From Musa acuminata AAA Group (lineage: Eukaryota > Streptophyta > Magnoliopsida > Zingiberales > Musaceae), in NCBI RefSeq assembly GCF_036884655.1, contig NC_088356.1:17056001-17120000 (forward strand): 64,000 bases of DNA, written 5' to 3'. Shown piece by piece: positions 22,199-32,208 of the stretch (its first letter is position 1; every line of letters begins with the position of its first letter). The notes under the pieces are model-generated. The model was not told where the DNA came from. It ran no database searches and worked only from the letters and a program-made list of their open reading frames with translations. The translations under genes were made by a program, and so were the position numbers.

Positions 22199-22478
22199 GA
22201 TGTTATTCTAATCCTCTAGTTATTTTAGAGAAGACCTAGTGTAAACCTGTTATCATTATTATTGATAGTGGAAGTTTGAGGTGGACTACGGTCCGTGATT
22301 TTTCCCACATTGGGTTTTCCACGTTAAAAGATTTAGTTTCACTGTGTGATTGATTTTTTGCTCTATTATTTATACTGTGCTGGTTGATATTTATATTTGG
22401 ATATTAAGTTGGTATTTTGATGAGGAACCTATTTTGATACACAAAAAGGAAAAGAATATTCCGCTTTAACAGCTTTCT
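22199..22478 (+). repeat. 3' LTR of Tork element, right part
   Basis: Continues the LTR after SIRE-2 and its ATCTT duplication (22194-22198). It matches the 5' LTR to ...CAGCTTTCT and then diverges; the terminal CCCAACA is absent. Confidence 0.88.
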
Positions 22479-23009
22479 ACGAGTTTGGGCTCTGTTTGAA
22501 TGGTGTTGCAATGTATAGGGAAGGGGAGGCCAGCAGCGAATCACTAGTGGAGCGCTCCTACAGCAAGTTCTGGCGCCAGTTTCGGCTGCCGGACAAAGCC
22601 GATCTCGACTCTGTGAGCGCCAAGCTGGAGGACAGTGTATTGATGGTGGCGCTTCTGAAGCTAGCACTGGAAAAGATCAGGGACCGCCGGTTGGTGAGTA
22701 TCGCCGGCGGAGATGACGCAGGAGACAAGGCGAAGCTTCAAGGGAGTAGCAGCAAGGCCAAGAAGGTGGATCTCTGAAGGACTGTTGTGTTGTGTGTCTG
22801 CTGTTAGTTTACATCTACCCATTCATGTCGAGTCAAGAGCTACAGGGTTGAAGAAGGAGGAGCAGAAGATAGAGGTGAAGGATAATAGGATCCTGCGGGT
22901 GAGCATTGAGCGATTGGAGCAGGTGGCGGAGTTCCCGGCGATGCAGCAGGTGGTGGTGTCCTCGGAGGTGATCTGGCTTCTTCTTTAAAATGGGTCAACT
23001 CAACAGTTT
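22479..23009 (+). other. Island of host-like sequence between Tork and Tat-1
   Basis: This 531-bp island contains the HSP20 pieces described separately, and then about 95 bp with no recognisable content ending in AGTTT (23005-23009), the left TSD of Tat-1. Its pre-insertion continuation is 44972 onward. Confidence 0.6.
22496..22913 (+). pseudogene. HSP20 small heat-shock protein fragments in permuted order
   Basis: Two pieces of an alpha-crystallin (HSP20) domain are present. The first, about 22515-22735, reads [20 protein letters not shown], then [18 protein letters not shown] and VSIAGG; it is the C-terminal half of the domain and ends at TGA 22775-22777. The second, 22842-22913, reads TGLKKEEQKIEVKDNRIL and then RVSIER; it is the N-terminal part of the domain and should come before the first. 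The order is therefore reversed relative to a normal gene. The fragments look like the ER/class IV type of plant HSP20, chaperones that hold unfolded proteins. N-terminus, signal peptide and promoter are missing, so it is almost certainly non-functional. Confidence 0.75.
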
Positions 23010-23557
23010 TGATAGGGAAAATACTGGTCGGATGACGCGCCGTGACGACAGCCCCCGGAAAAGCAATAACGCTGACTAGATCCGCCCTGACAACTCCCGC
23101 TGTTGAACGGCGACCTCCGACCCCGCATGGTTGACCACGACAAGGCAGGACAATGGCCTACCCCCCGCCCATACCCTGCTACGAACCGCTCCACCACGCG
23201 ACCCCAGCAGCCGCGTCAGACGCCATCAGAGGTACCCCCTCACTCCAGCAGGCGGTCAAGTCAGGTAATACTAACCTCCTCTATAAATACCCCTAAGTCC
23301 TAAGCAAAAGGGGAGGCTCTCAACATACTCAATACTCGGAGGTTTCTCCTCCTCCCAAAACCCCCTCCACATCTTTCGCTAACTTAATCATCGGAGGGGT
23401 CGGGTCGAGCACCCCGACCCGACCTTGGTGCAGGTACGAAGTCTTCGGAGACTCAGCGGGCTCGAGGAGACTCCCCATCCTTTGACCACCACCTTCCGGA
23501 CCCGAACCAAGCCGCGACGACCTTAGGGCCACGGCTGAACAGTTACTGACCGTAACA
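23010..23557 (+). repeat. 5' LTR of Tat-1
   Basis: TGATAGGGAAAATACTGG ... ACCGTAACA, 548 bp, GC-rich, TATA box TATAAATA at 23282-23289. Near-identical to 44419-44966. Confidence 0.95.
23282..23289 (+). promoter_or_regulatory. TATA box of Tat-1 5' LTR
   Basis: TATAAATA in CCTCTATAAATACCCC. An equivalent lies at 44691-44698 in the 3' LTR. Confidence 0.75.
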
Positions 23558-23560
23558 TTT

Positions 23561-23573
23561 TGGCGCTAGAAGG
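23561..23573 (+). other. Primer-binding site of Tat-1
   Basis: TGGCGCTAGAAGG starts three bases after the LTR. TGG matches a tRNA CCA end; the tRNA species was not identified. Confidence 0.65.
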
Positions 23574-23739
23574 AGGGCCCGGAATGTCGACTGGTCAATA
23601 AACCCGCCTCGGCGATTCCTCAGCTGCGAGGACGCACCCGGTCGGGACCCCGGGAGATCATCCCCCGCGGGAGGAGCCCCAAGGGGGACGTCTCGCTGCG
23701 ACTTCGGAGCAATACTGGAGCCTGTTCAATGACCCGGGC

Positions 23740-26700
23740 TTGTCGCCGCCCGACGCCACTGTCGTCCCCCCATCAGTTTCCCCCGAGGCCTTCCACGACC
23801 TTGCCCACCAAGTAAGGGCACTGGCGGGCGTGGTGCAAGCCATCGTTCCGCTCATCCCCCAGCCGGCGCCCCCGCAAACGGACCAACCCTTGCATCAACG
23901 GGAGCCCGCCCCTCGGGAGCACGCACCACCCCCGGGCCTCCTCCGTCGCCCCGAAACCAAGCGACCCGGCTCGGTGACCGAGAGACCGTGGGCACGTCGA
24001 GCCGCCCCGAGCCCGAGGGGCCACCCGCGAACTCAACCCACACCTTGCAGGCGCAGTTGCATCTTTTCAATCAGCGTTTGAATGAGGTACAACAAGAAGT
24101 TCGCTGGTCGAAAGGAGAGCCCGGAACAAACGGATACCAAGGATCCCCGTTCGCGCCCGAAATACAAGATCAGGCCATCCCGCCACACTTTCGGCTTCCA
24201 TCCCTGGACACCTACAATGGCGCCACCGACCCCGTGGATCACATAGCCGCGTTTCGCGCCCAAATGGCGCTGTACGGAACCTCTGACGCCCTGATGTGCA
24301 GGGCATTCCCGACAACTTTGAGGGGGCCGGCCCGCGCATGGTACGGCAGCCTCAAGGCAGGAACCATCTCTTCTTTCGACCAGCTCGCCCGGGACTTTGA
24401 GCTCAACTTCCTCGCCTACGCCCGCCCGAAGCCATCCGCGGCGCTACTCCTCGGACTCAACCAAGGGGAAGATGAGTCCCTTTCCCACTTCTTGGACCGT
24501 TTCACGACGCATATCCGAGGGCTCTCGGACGCTCATCCTTCCCTATTGATGCAGGCATTCATGATAGGCTTACGGCCCTCCAGGTTCTTCTGGTCCCTGG
24601 TAGAGCGACCCCCCACAACTGTACCAGAGATGCTTCAACGGGCGAGCCAATTCGTCGCGGCAGAGACGTGGATGGCCGAGAGACCCAGGGAACACAGGGG
24701 GACCAAATCGGAGCCGCCTCGACAGCAACAGCCGCCAACATCTCGGCGCAGGTCGGACAGATCCGACCCAATGGCTCCGAGGCCCCCCCTACCAGCTTTG
24801 AATTCATCTCAAACAGACATATTCCTTCATATAAGGGGAAAAGGTTTACTCAAAGAACCCTACTCGATGAGTGACCCCCGGGCGCTGGCAGATCAGTCGA
24901 AATACTGCCGCTTCCACCGGCAACGTGGGCACGACACTGAACAATGCCGGGAGTTGAAAAGACAGATCGAGGAACTCATCCGCAGGGGGCACCTCGATCA
25001 GTATCTCCACCCGAACAAAGAATCTTCTCCCCGCCTGGAAGGGCCCGTCGAGCGACGTATCGACGTGATATCAGGCGGCCCCGCGTCCGGTGGAGACTCC
25101 ATGGCCCGCAAGAAGGCGTACGCCCGAGCCACCTCAGTTGAGGCTCCCAGACACGCGCCCGGACCCAGTGTCACCTTCCCGGCCAAAGCGTATGAACAGG
25201 CCAAACACGATGATGCACTCGTGATATCAGCCCGGATCGCCAACGCGCAGGTACAAAGGATCATGGTCGACACCGGAAGCTCGGCCGACATACTATACCT
25301 CGACGCCTACCAAAATCTCGGCCTACCCAAAGATAGCATGAAGCCGGCGTCCTCGGCGCTCACCGGCTTCACCGATGATTCAGTCTCACCGCTGGGGACG
25401 GTTACTTTGCCCCTGACCCTGGGAGTTCCGCCGAAGTCGAAGACAACGATGACCACCTTCCTGGTCATCGACCTCCCCACCGCTTACAATGCCATCCTCG
25501 GCCGGCCGACACTCAACAAAGCTAGAGCTGTCGTTTCGACCTACTATCAGACCGTGAAGTTCTCGACCTCAGCAGGGACTGGTGAAACTGCGGGAAGCCC
25601 TCGAGAATCCCGGCGCTGTTACTTGACCGCCGTCTCGCTACCTAAGAAGCCCAGAGTCGAACCACCGTTGACGGACCCCCGAGAAATACAGAGGTCGACC
25701 CCCCATGTCGAGCCGAAGGGAACCACGGTCGCTGTGTCGCTGCAAGAAGGACGCCCGGAACGGGCGATTAGGGTCGGGTCAGAGCTGCCCGAGCACGAAC
25801 GAGAACAACTCGTTGGCCTCCTACAAGAAAACGCTGATGTCTTCGCTTGGTCGCCCTCTAACATGACAGGCGTCGACCCAGAAGTTGCCCTACATCGCCT
25901 CAGTATCTCCTCCGACGCTCGTCCGATAAAACAAAAGCTGAGGCGGCAAGCCCCAGAACGGCAGACAGCCATACGGGAAGAAGTAACTCGCCTCCTGAAG
26001 GCGGGCTTCATAAAAGAAGCCGGATACCCGCAATGGCTGTCCAATGTAGTTCTTGTCAAAAAAGCAAATGGAAGCTGGAGGATGTGCGTTGACTACACAA
26101 GCCTTAACAAGGCATGTCCGAAGGACTGCTATCCTCTACCAAGGGTCGACCAGCTGGTTGACGCTACGACAGGCTACGCCCGCCTGTCATTTATGGACGC
26201 CTTCTCAGGCTATAACCAGATCGGGATGGCCCCTGAAGATCAAGAACACACGGCCTTCATCACCGATCATGGGGTCTACTTCTACAAGGTCATGCCCTTC
26301 GGACTGAAAAATGCCGGCGCGACATACCAAAGGGCAGCGAACAGGATATTCGCCCGCCAGATTGGTCGAAACATGGAGGTGTACGTCGACGACATGATCG
26401 TAAAGAGCCAAGAAGCCGGGACTCACTTGACTGATTTAGCCGAAGCCTTCGCTACACTCCGCCAGGTCGGCATGCGGCTCAACCCCGCGAAATGCGCCTT
26501 CGGCGTCACATCAGGAAAATTCCTCGGATTCATCGTGCACGAAAGAGGGATCGACGCCAACCCGGAGAAGCTCCAGGCGATCATTAACATACAATCGCCC
26601 CGGACTACCAAGGACCTGCAGCGCCTCAACGGGAAACTCGTCGCCATGTCCCGATTCCTCGCTCGGTCGGGGGATCGCTGTTTCCCCTTCTTCAAGGCAC

Positions 26701-27500
26701 TGCAGAACCCGAAAGGCTTCCAATGGACGACAGAATGCGAGGAAGCCCTCCAGCAAGTAAAACAGCACCTGGCCAACCTCCCTCGGCTCACCTCAGTCTC
26801 TCCCGGCGAAAAATTGAGCATCTACCTGGCTGCCTCCCCGCACGCAGTAAGCTCCGTCCTGGTTAAAGAAAGCTCAAACGGCCAACTCCCGGTCTACTAC
26901 ACGAGCCACGTCCTCAACGGCCCGGGGGAGCGATACCCCCCGATCGAGAAGTTGGCGTTCGCCCTTGTGCTGTCCGCCCGGAAATTACACCCCTATTTCC
27001 AAGCCCACCCCGTGGAGGTAGTTACGGACCAACCACTTCGGCTGGTCCTGTCTAAGTTTGATGTGGCAGGACGGCTTCTCAAATGGGCAGTGGAGCTCGG
27101 CGAACATGACATTCGGTACGTACCCAGGACGGCCATCAAAGCCCAGTCCGTGGCCGACTTCATCGCAGAGTTAACCCAAGACGAGAGCGGGAGCCTCGAA
27201 CGACCCCCCGAGGCCTGGGTCTTGCACGTCGACGGGTCAGCCAACTCAAAGGGTGCGGGCGCAGGGTTGGTGCTCCGAGCCCCCGACGGACGGTCATTCG
27301 AGCGTTCCCTCCGCTTTGGGTTTCGCGCCACTAATAACGAAGCGGAGTACGAGGCACTCCTGGCGGGACTCAGGTTGGCCCTCGAGATGCAGGTAGACTC
27401 CCTCCATGTCCATACAGATTCCCAGCTGGTGGCCGAGCAACTCAGCGGAGGATATGAGGCTCGCGACCCGACCATGGCAAGATACCTGGCGCAGCCCCCG
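23740..27500 (+). pseudogene. Tat-1 Gag, protease, RT, RNase H and archaeal-type RNase H
   Basis: The Gag N-terminus lies in one frame from about 23740 ([12 protein letters not shown]) and shifts frame before 23990. From 23988 a single frame runs to the end of the second RNase H. Its content in order: Retrotrans_gag capsid ([19 protein letters not shown]), a CHHC-like knuckle ([14 protein letters not shown]), protease [10 protein letters not shown] at about residue 428, RT with an intact YVDDM box at about residue 799, RNase H ([20 protein letters not shown]), and the archaeal-type RNase H with [21 protein letters not shown] and HTDSQLV from about residue 1080. At about 27491 sequence is missing compared with Tat-2 (RVRDLAAKFPHF to the integrase linker), and the frame shifts. 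Confidence 0.9.
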
Positions 27501-28813
27501 ATGTCGGGCCGGAAGTCGAGGAGCTACTTGCCCGGGCCTTCGAGGTCGCGGTCACGGCCACCAGCAGCGCGTCCTCTTGGGTACAAGAACTGCTACGCTA
27601 CAAACGGGACGGAACTCTCCCACCCGACAAGGCAACGGCCTGGCGCCTGCTCCGCACGCACGCGTGGTATATTGAGGCGGGCGGGCGGCTCTATAAGCGA
27701 TCCTTCTCGTACCCCCTCCTACGATGCTTGGAGCCCGACGAGGCGCAAATCGTCCTGGCAGAGATACACGAGGGCACCTGCGGAGAACACATCGGCGGAC
27801 GGATCTTAGCGCATAAAATACTCCACCAAGGCTACTACTGGCCGACCATGTGCCGGGACGCAGGAGTACACGTGCAGCGGTGTACCTCATGCCAAGAGCA
27901 CGCCCGCACGCCTCGACTCCCCGCAGTCCCACTAGCCCCCATCGACTGCGCTTGGCCGTTTGCGCAATGGGGCTTAGACATCCTCGGGCCCTTTCCCTTA
28001 GCCGCAGGACAACGGAGATTCCTCATCGTCGGCGTGGATTACTTCACAAAGTGGGTCGAGGCCGAGCCACTAGCAACAATTACGGCGCAGCAAGTAGAGA
28101 AGTTCGTATGGAAAAACTTGATTACCCGGTTCGGCCTGCCCAAAACCATCATCACGGATAATGGGCCCCAGTTCTCCAGTCAGAGGTTTCGGGAGTTCTG
28201 CGCAAGACATGGAGTCCGCCTGAAATACAGTTCAGTCGCTCACCCCCAGACGAACGGGCTAGCAGAGGTGACCAACCGATCCATCCTGGATGGGCTCAAA
28301 AGAAGAGTATCCGCAGCTCGGACAACCTGGACGGACGAGCTCCCGAGCGTACTATGGGCGCTGCGCACCACTCCAAAAACAGCAACAGGAGAATCTCCGT
28401 ACAGCCTCGCATTTGGAACCGAAGCTGTACTTCCCCCCGAAGTAGCCATTGCCACCTTCCGGACGAAGGGCTACGACGAGGGAGCCTCGGATGAAGGACT
28501 CCGAGCCGCCCTCGACTTGCTGGAAGAGCGACGTGCCGACGCACATGTAAGAGCCCTCTCCTACAAGAGGGCGATCGCAAGGGTTTACAACCGAAAGGTA
28601 TGACCTCGACCCATCAGATTGGGCGATCTGGTCCTGCGACGGACCGAGGTCAGTGACCCGACCCGACAAAGAGGCAAGTTGGCCCCCAGTTGGGAAGGCC
28701 CCTATCGGGTGATCGAAGTCATCGGAACCGGAGCATTCCGGCTCGCCACAATGGAAGGTCAGTCCCTGCCAAGGACCTGGAATGCACAAAATCTCAAAAA
28801 GTTCTTTCCATAA
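27501..28813 (+). pseudogene. Tat-1 integrase
   Basis: The integrase continues from [15 protein letters not shown] in a different frame from RNase H. The H2C2 zinc-binding domain ([11 protein letters not shown] ... CTSCQEHAR), core domain with D in WGLDILGPFP, D in TDNGPQF and E in NGLAEVTNR, and the C-terminal GDLVLRR ... GKLAPSWEGPYRVIEV segment are all present. A TGA at 28601-28603 interrupts NRKV*PRPIRLGD where Tat-2 reads arginine, consistent with a CGA-to-TGA change. The natural end is TAA 28811-28813. It lies tail-to-tail with the antisense gene, whose stop is 108 bp further on. Confidence 0.9.
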
Positions 28814-28921
28814 GACTCGGCCAGTCACGAAGCACAGATCATTGAAAAGAGATCATATTCATTCAAAAAACAAAGGGGGTGTTACAAGAACAAAAGCAAA
28901 AAAGATGTAATACAAGGGACA

Positions 28922-29572
28922 TCAATCCTCAGCGACGTCCGGGCTATCGTCAAAAGGAACATCGGCTGGCATGTCGACGCCCAGATCTTCGGGGAGGGAA
29001 CAGAAGGGATCCTCCACCACCTCCGAGTCGGGATAGCGTGCCTTGAAGCGGGCAAGGGCAACTCGGTACCCGTACTCGTACGAGACCCGCCCGGTCCGAA
29101 CAAGGCCTAGCTGAAAACCCGAGGAAGCTTTGTAGTCCTCGATCAGCTTCTTGTCCTTTTCCGGCCTTTGGCGGATCTCGGCCTCCAGAGCCTCGGAGGC
29201 CCTCGACGCCTCGGCCCGTGCCTCCTCGAAACGCCGAACCAGCTCGACAGAGTCGGACCTCGCCGAGCGAGACTCCGCCACCGCCACCTTCAAGTAAGCC
29301 TGCGACTCCGTGTTGCGCTGCTCAGACGCCTCCAGCAGCGTCTGCAACTCCGCGAGCCGCTCGGTGGACGCCTGAAGCTCAGAGCTAAGCCGCGCCACCT
29401 CTGCCTTCGAATTCAAGGCACGCTGCTCGGCCGCAGCCACCGCCTCAGGGCCGGCCCCGGCCCGGGCCGCATCCACCTGCCGCCGGAGCTCGACGTTGCG
29501 GCTGCTCAGGACGACGATAACTTGCCCTGCGTCTCGAACGCGATCCATCAAGGCGGCGGCATAGTGGTTGCC
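28922..29572 (-). CDS. Tat-1 antisense gene, exon 3 (coiled coil, acidic tail)
   Basis: On the minus strand this exon begins at 29572 directly after a CTCAG acceptor and codes GNHYAAALMDRVRDAGQVIV. It continues through a long alanine/glutamate/arginine-rich coiled coil with heptad-like spacing and then a conserved block (KLIEDYKASSGFQLGLVRTG, YEYGYRVALARFKARYP). It ends with an acidic tail (EDLGVDMPADVPFDDSPD) at TGA 28924-28922. Tat-2 exon 3 (61030-61701) shares the flanks, the coiled coil and the tail. The exon is 651 bp, a multiple of three, and open throughout. Coiled coils usually mediate self-association; the partner is unknown. Confidence 0.85.
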   Translation of the reverse strand, partial: GNHYAAALMDRVRDAGQVIVVLSSRNVELRRQVDAARAGAGPEAVAAAEQRALNSKAEVARLSSELQASTERLAELQTLLEASEQRNTESQAYLKVAVAESRSARSDSVELVRRFEEARAEASRASEALEAEIRQRPEKDKKLIEDYKASSGFQLGLVRTGRVSYEYGYRVALARFKARYPDSEVVEDPFCSLPEDLGVDMPADVPFDDSPDVAED

Positions 29573-29650
29573 CTGAGAAAAAGGGCGAGGTCAGAGTTAG
29601 AGCCAAGCCCGTCCTCGGACAGGTAAACCCAGGGGCAAAATGACGCTTAC
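29573..29650 (-). other. Tat-1 antisense gene, intron 2 (78 bp)
   Basis: Donor GTAAGCG at 29650 and acceptor TTTTTCTCAG ending at 29573, read on the minus strand. It is phase 0, between LLW and G, exactly as in Tat-2 (60962-61029). Confidence 0.82.
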
Positions 29651-29887
29651 CCATAACAGGGACTTGGCTACCTTGCTAAGCAGGGCGTCGGAAGACAGGG
29701 AGTACAGGTCCCGGGCCATATCAGGATGAAGCCCACCTCGGATGAACCTGCCCGCGATATCCCCGTCGGCCCACACCCGGGTGCCCCGGGTAAGACCATC
29801 CCACCGAGCTACCAGAGGGTCGGTGGCCGCGCCGCGGGGGAGAGCACCCACCTCCCGCACCAAGTACGGCTCATCCTCCCTTAGCGG
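29651..29887 (-). CDS. Tat-1 antisense gene, exon 2, 3' part
   Basis: The second part of exon 2 codes REDEPYLVREVGALPRG, then DPLVARWDGLTRGTRVWAD, IRGGLHPDMARDLYSLSSDA and KVAKSLLW up to the donor at 29650. Tat-2 has the counterpart DRLVARWGGLTRGTRVWAD to SVKSLLW. It is cut off from the first part (41799-42108) by SIRE-3. The AGCGG target duplication at 29883-29887 repeats codon bases, and counting it once keeps the frame. Confidence 0.85.
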
Positions 29888-30736
29888 TGTTGAATCTCGT
29901 ATTTTGATGATGAAACTACTTGATATATGTTTATGATTTAACATGCGTTTTGAGTGACACAGGATGCTTTGATCAGGATGAGACAATTAAAGCAGGAACA
30001 TCATGTTGTACCGGAGGAACATGTCAGAAGATTGGACGTCGGGCCGGTGGATCGATCGACGTATCGACAGAAGGCTTCGGGCCGTGGACTCGGGCATCGG
30101 GCCAAGAAGAGCGGTTATTGTGCCAAGGATATCGGAGTTGCGGAGTCAACTGGCCGATTGGGCAATAGGCCGCAGGAGAGGACGATGCGCCGAAGAATCA
30201 GACGAAGCGTCAAGGGACCAATGACATGCCGGACAACTTGGTTAATTGCTTAGGATTAATTGTCTCGATCGAAGTTTTGTTTTAAGTGTGCAGGATTAAC
30301 TACGATGAAAGTTAGACAAGCAGTAGGAGTTGCGCCGGAGTCAAGTTCATGATCACGTTGGGAGTTCGAGAGTTCGACGGAAGTTCGGATGGTCGTCGGA
30401 GGTTCTGCGAGAACAGATCCGAGAAGTCCAGAAGCTTGCCAAGCGAAGCTCGTCGGAACTTGCCAAGTGGATCGTCGCAAAGTCCAGGAGTTTGCCGGAA
30501 GTCCGCAGGAGCATCACCGAGGGTTCATCGGATGATCGACGGAAGTTCGCCGGAAACTCGCCGGAAGAAGCGATTGACGCACCGAAGCAAAGCTGCAGAA
30601 ATTGTCTTAGATCTAATCGTAGTTAGCACGTTGATTAAGTTGGAAAATGGGAGGTGATCCCATTAGCTTAATCTTGGGGCAATTGGGCCCCTGAAAGACT
30701 GAAATTGGGCCGAATGGAGCTAACCATTCGGACCCT

Positions 30737-31031
30737 GATTGCACCAGGAGGTGCAACCGCCTAGGCCAGGAGGTGGCACCGCCTGGGCTAAGCCTCCCAG
30801 CGAGACTGGGCGGTGCAACCTCCCCAGCCGGGAGGTGGCACCGCCTGAGCTCAGTCTTCGAGCAAGACTGGGCGGTGCAACCTCCCTAACAGAGAGGTGG
30901 CACCGCCTGAGCTCAGTCTTCGAGCAAGACTGGGCGGTGCAACCTCCCTGACAGAGAGGTGGCACCGCCTGAGCTCGGTCTTCGAGCTCTGCCAGGCGGT
31001 GCAACCTCTCCAGTCAAGAGGTGCAACCGCC
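30737..31031 (+). repeat. Repeat cluster of hairpin-forming CACCGCC/GGCGGTG in SIRE-3 5' LTR
   Basis: About four units of roughly 66 bp. Each has GAGGTGGCACCGCCTGAGCT followed by GGGCGGTGCAACCTCC, so neighbouring arms are inverted repeats able to pair. An equivalent lies at 40252-40546 in the 3' LTR. Confidence 0.85.
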
Positions 31032-31091
31032 TGATCCCGGAATTCCGGGATTTGATCGTTTTGAGCTCCAAATTTGAACTGGGTTGGGGCC

Positions 31092-31099
31092 TATAAATA
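31092..31099 (+). promoter_or_regulatory. TATA box of SIRE-3 5' LTR
   Basis: TATAAATA after GGGGCC, same context as the other SIRE LTRs; 3' LTR copy at 40607-40614. Confidence 0.75.
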
Positions 31100-31646
31100 C
31101 CCCACCCATTCAGCACTGAAAAGATACAGACCTATACCGAAATCTTGATCTTTTCTGTGATTCTAAGAGCTCAAAAGTGTTGTAAAGCCTTTAAGTCTCC
31201 TCCTTCTGTTCTTCAAGTTTTGAGTTGTAAAGTGAGGAGAGAAAGGTCTGTAAAGGTTGTCTCGTGAGCCTGCCAAAAGGAGAGAAACTGTAAAAAGGGC
31301 AGTTGGCCTTCGCCTAATTGAAGGAAGGCCTCTAGTTGACGTCGGTGATCTCGTCGGTGGAGGAAGCCAAAAGTGGAGTAGGTCAAGACTGACCGAACCA
31401 CTCTAAATCTCTGGTTTGCGTTTATTTTGAGCACTTTATCATTATTGCAAACCTCCTTCATAACTACTGCATTCTGCGCTTTTACGAACAAGTTCTAAGT
31501 GCTGTTCTTTTCGAATCTGCATTCAGACGTAAATCGGTGTTTTCGTACATTACAGTTTACGTTTACGTTTTGATTCTGCAAAACTGTCTTCTACGCCTTC
31601 ACGAACAAGTTTTTAAGTGCTGATCTGTCCGAATCTGCTTTCAGAC

Positions 31647-31755
31647 TGATAAGACCCTAAAGTCTTATCGTAGGCTCTGATACCAAATGATAAGACCCTA
31701 AAGTCTTATCGTAGGCTCTGATACCAAATGATAAGACCCTAAAGTCTTATCGTGG
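31647..31755 (-). repeat. 41-bp hairpin plus primer-site tandem repeat in Gy-2 3' LTR
   Basis: The unit has GATAAGAC/GTCTTATC arms around a 6-base loop, then the complement of TGGTATCAGAGC. Two full units and a final hairpin. Identical architecture at 34689-34797. Confidence 0.88.
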
Positions 31756-32122
31756 AAGAAAGAGGAGAAATGGGGATGATAATGATCTCTTCGAGGGGAT
31801 CGGCCTCCTTGATCGCTTCGAGGGGATCGGCCCTCCTTGATCTCTTCGAGGGGATCGGCCCTCCTTGATCACTTCGAGGGGATCGGCCTCCTAGGGTTTG
31901 TCCAAAGACAGAATAGTATTTTTCATAGCTTACCGAAAAGAAGCAATTACATCCCTATTTATAGAGTTCCACCTAAAGTCCATCAGGACTTGAACTCTAA
32001 TAATAAATAAATATTAAATAAACGTCTACTTGACTCTAACTGAACCAAACCGACTCAATAAACAACTGGACTAAACAGACTCAATAAACATTATTCAAAA
32101 GCTTAGAAAAAGGGTCCTAATA
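31647..32122 (-). repeat. 3' LTR of Gy-2
   Basis: On the plus strand TGATAAGACCC ... GGTCCTAATA. Contains two and a half copies of the 41-bp hairpin/primer-site unit (31647-31755), four 27-28-bp GGATCGGCC repeats (about 31786-31893) and a TATA box on the minus strand (about 31959-31966). Preceded on the minus strand by a GAAGAGGGAGGAAC purine tract (32123-32136). Confidence 0.92.
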
Positions 32123-32208
32123 GTTCCTCCCTCTTCAAATCAGCCTTGTCCTCAAGGCTGAGCAGCATCAATCTCAGGGAGCTTCTCTTTCAGCACTTTA
32201 GCCATAGA

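Larger units (their letters stand above)
9063..22478 (+). mobile_element. Tork/Tnt1-like Copia element, with SIRE-2 nested in its 3' LTR
   Basis: A complete but damaged Copia element: 5' LTR 9063-9757, tRNA-Met-type primer site 9760-9771, gag-pol in broken frames 9799-13744, polypurine tract 13748-13760 and a 3' LTR from 13761, split by SIRE-2 at 14169-22193 and ending near 22478. The final 8-9 bp of the 3' LTR (CCCAACA in the 5' copy) are missing, and the right flank does not repeat AGAAG. A deletion at the right end is therefore inferred. The protein motifs strongly resemble tobacco Tnt1 (Tork lineage). Confidence 0.9.
29888..31646 (+). repeat. 5' LTR of SIRE-3, left part
   Basis: Holds the palindromic repeat cluster (30737-31031), TATA box (31092-31099) and the start of the ACGTAAA-rich region. 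Interrupted at CAGAC (31642-31646) by Gy-2. The 3' LTR carries the uninterrupted site at 41157-41161. Confidence 0.93.

Noticed and set aside
31680..31696. Possible tRNA-Met gene fragments (GGTATCAGAGC strings)
   Set aside because: They are retrotransposon primer-binding sites and their duplicates; no tRNA cloverleaf surrounds them.
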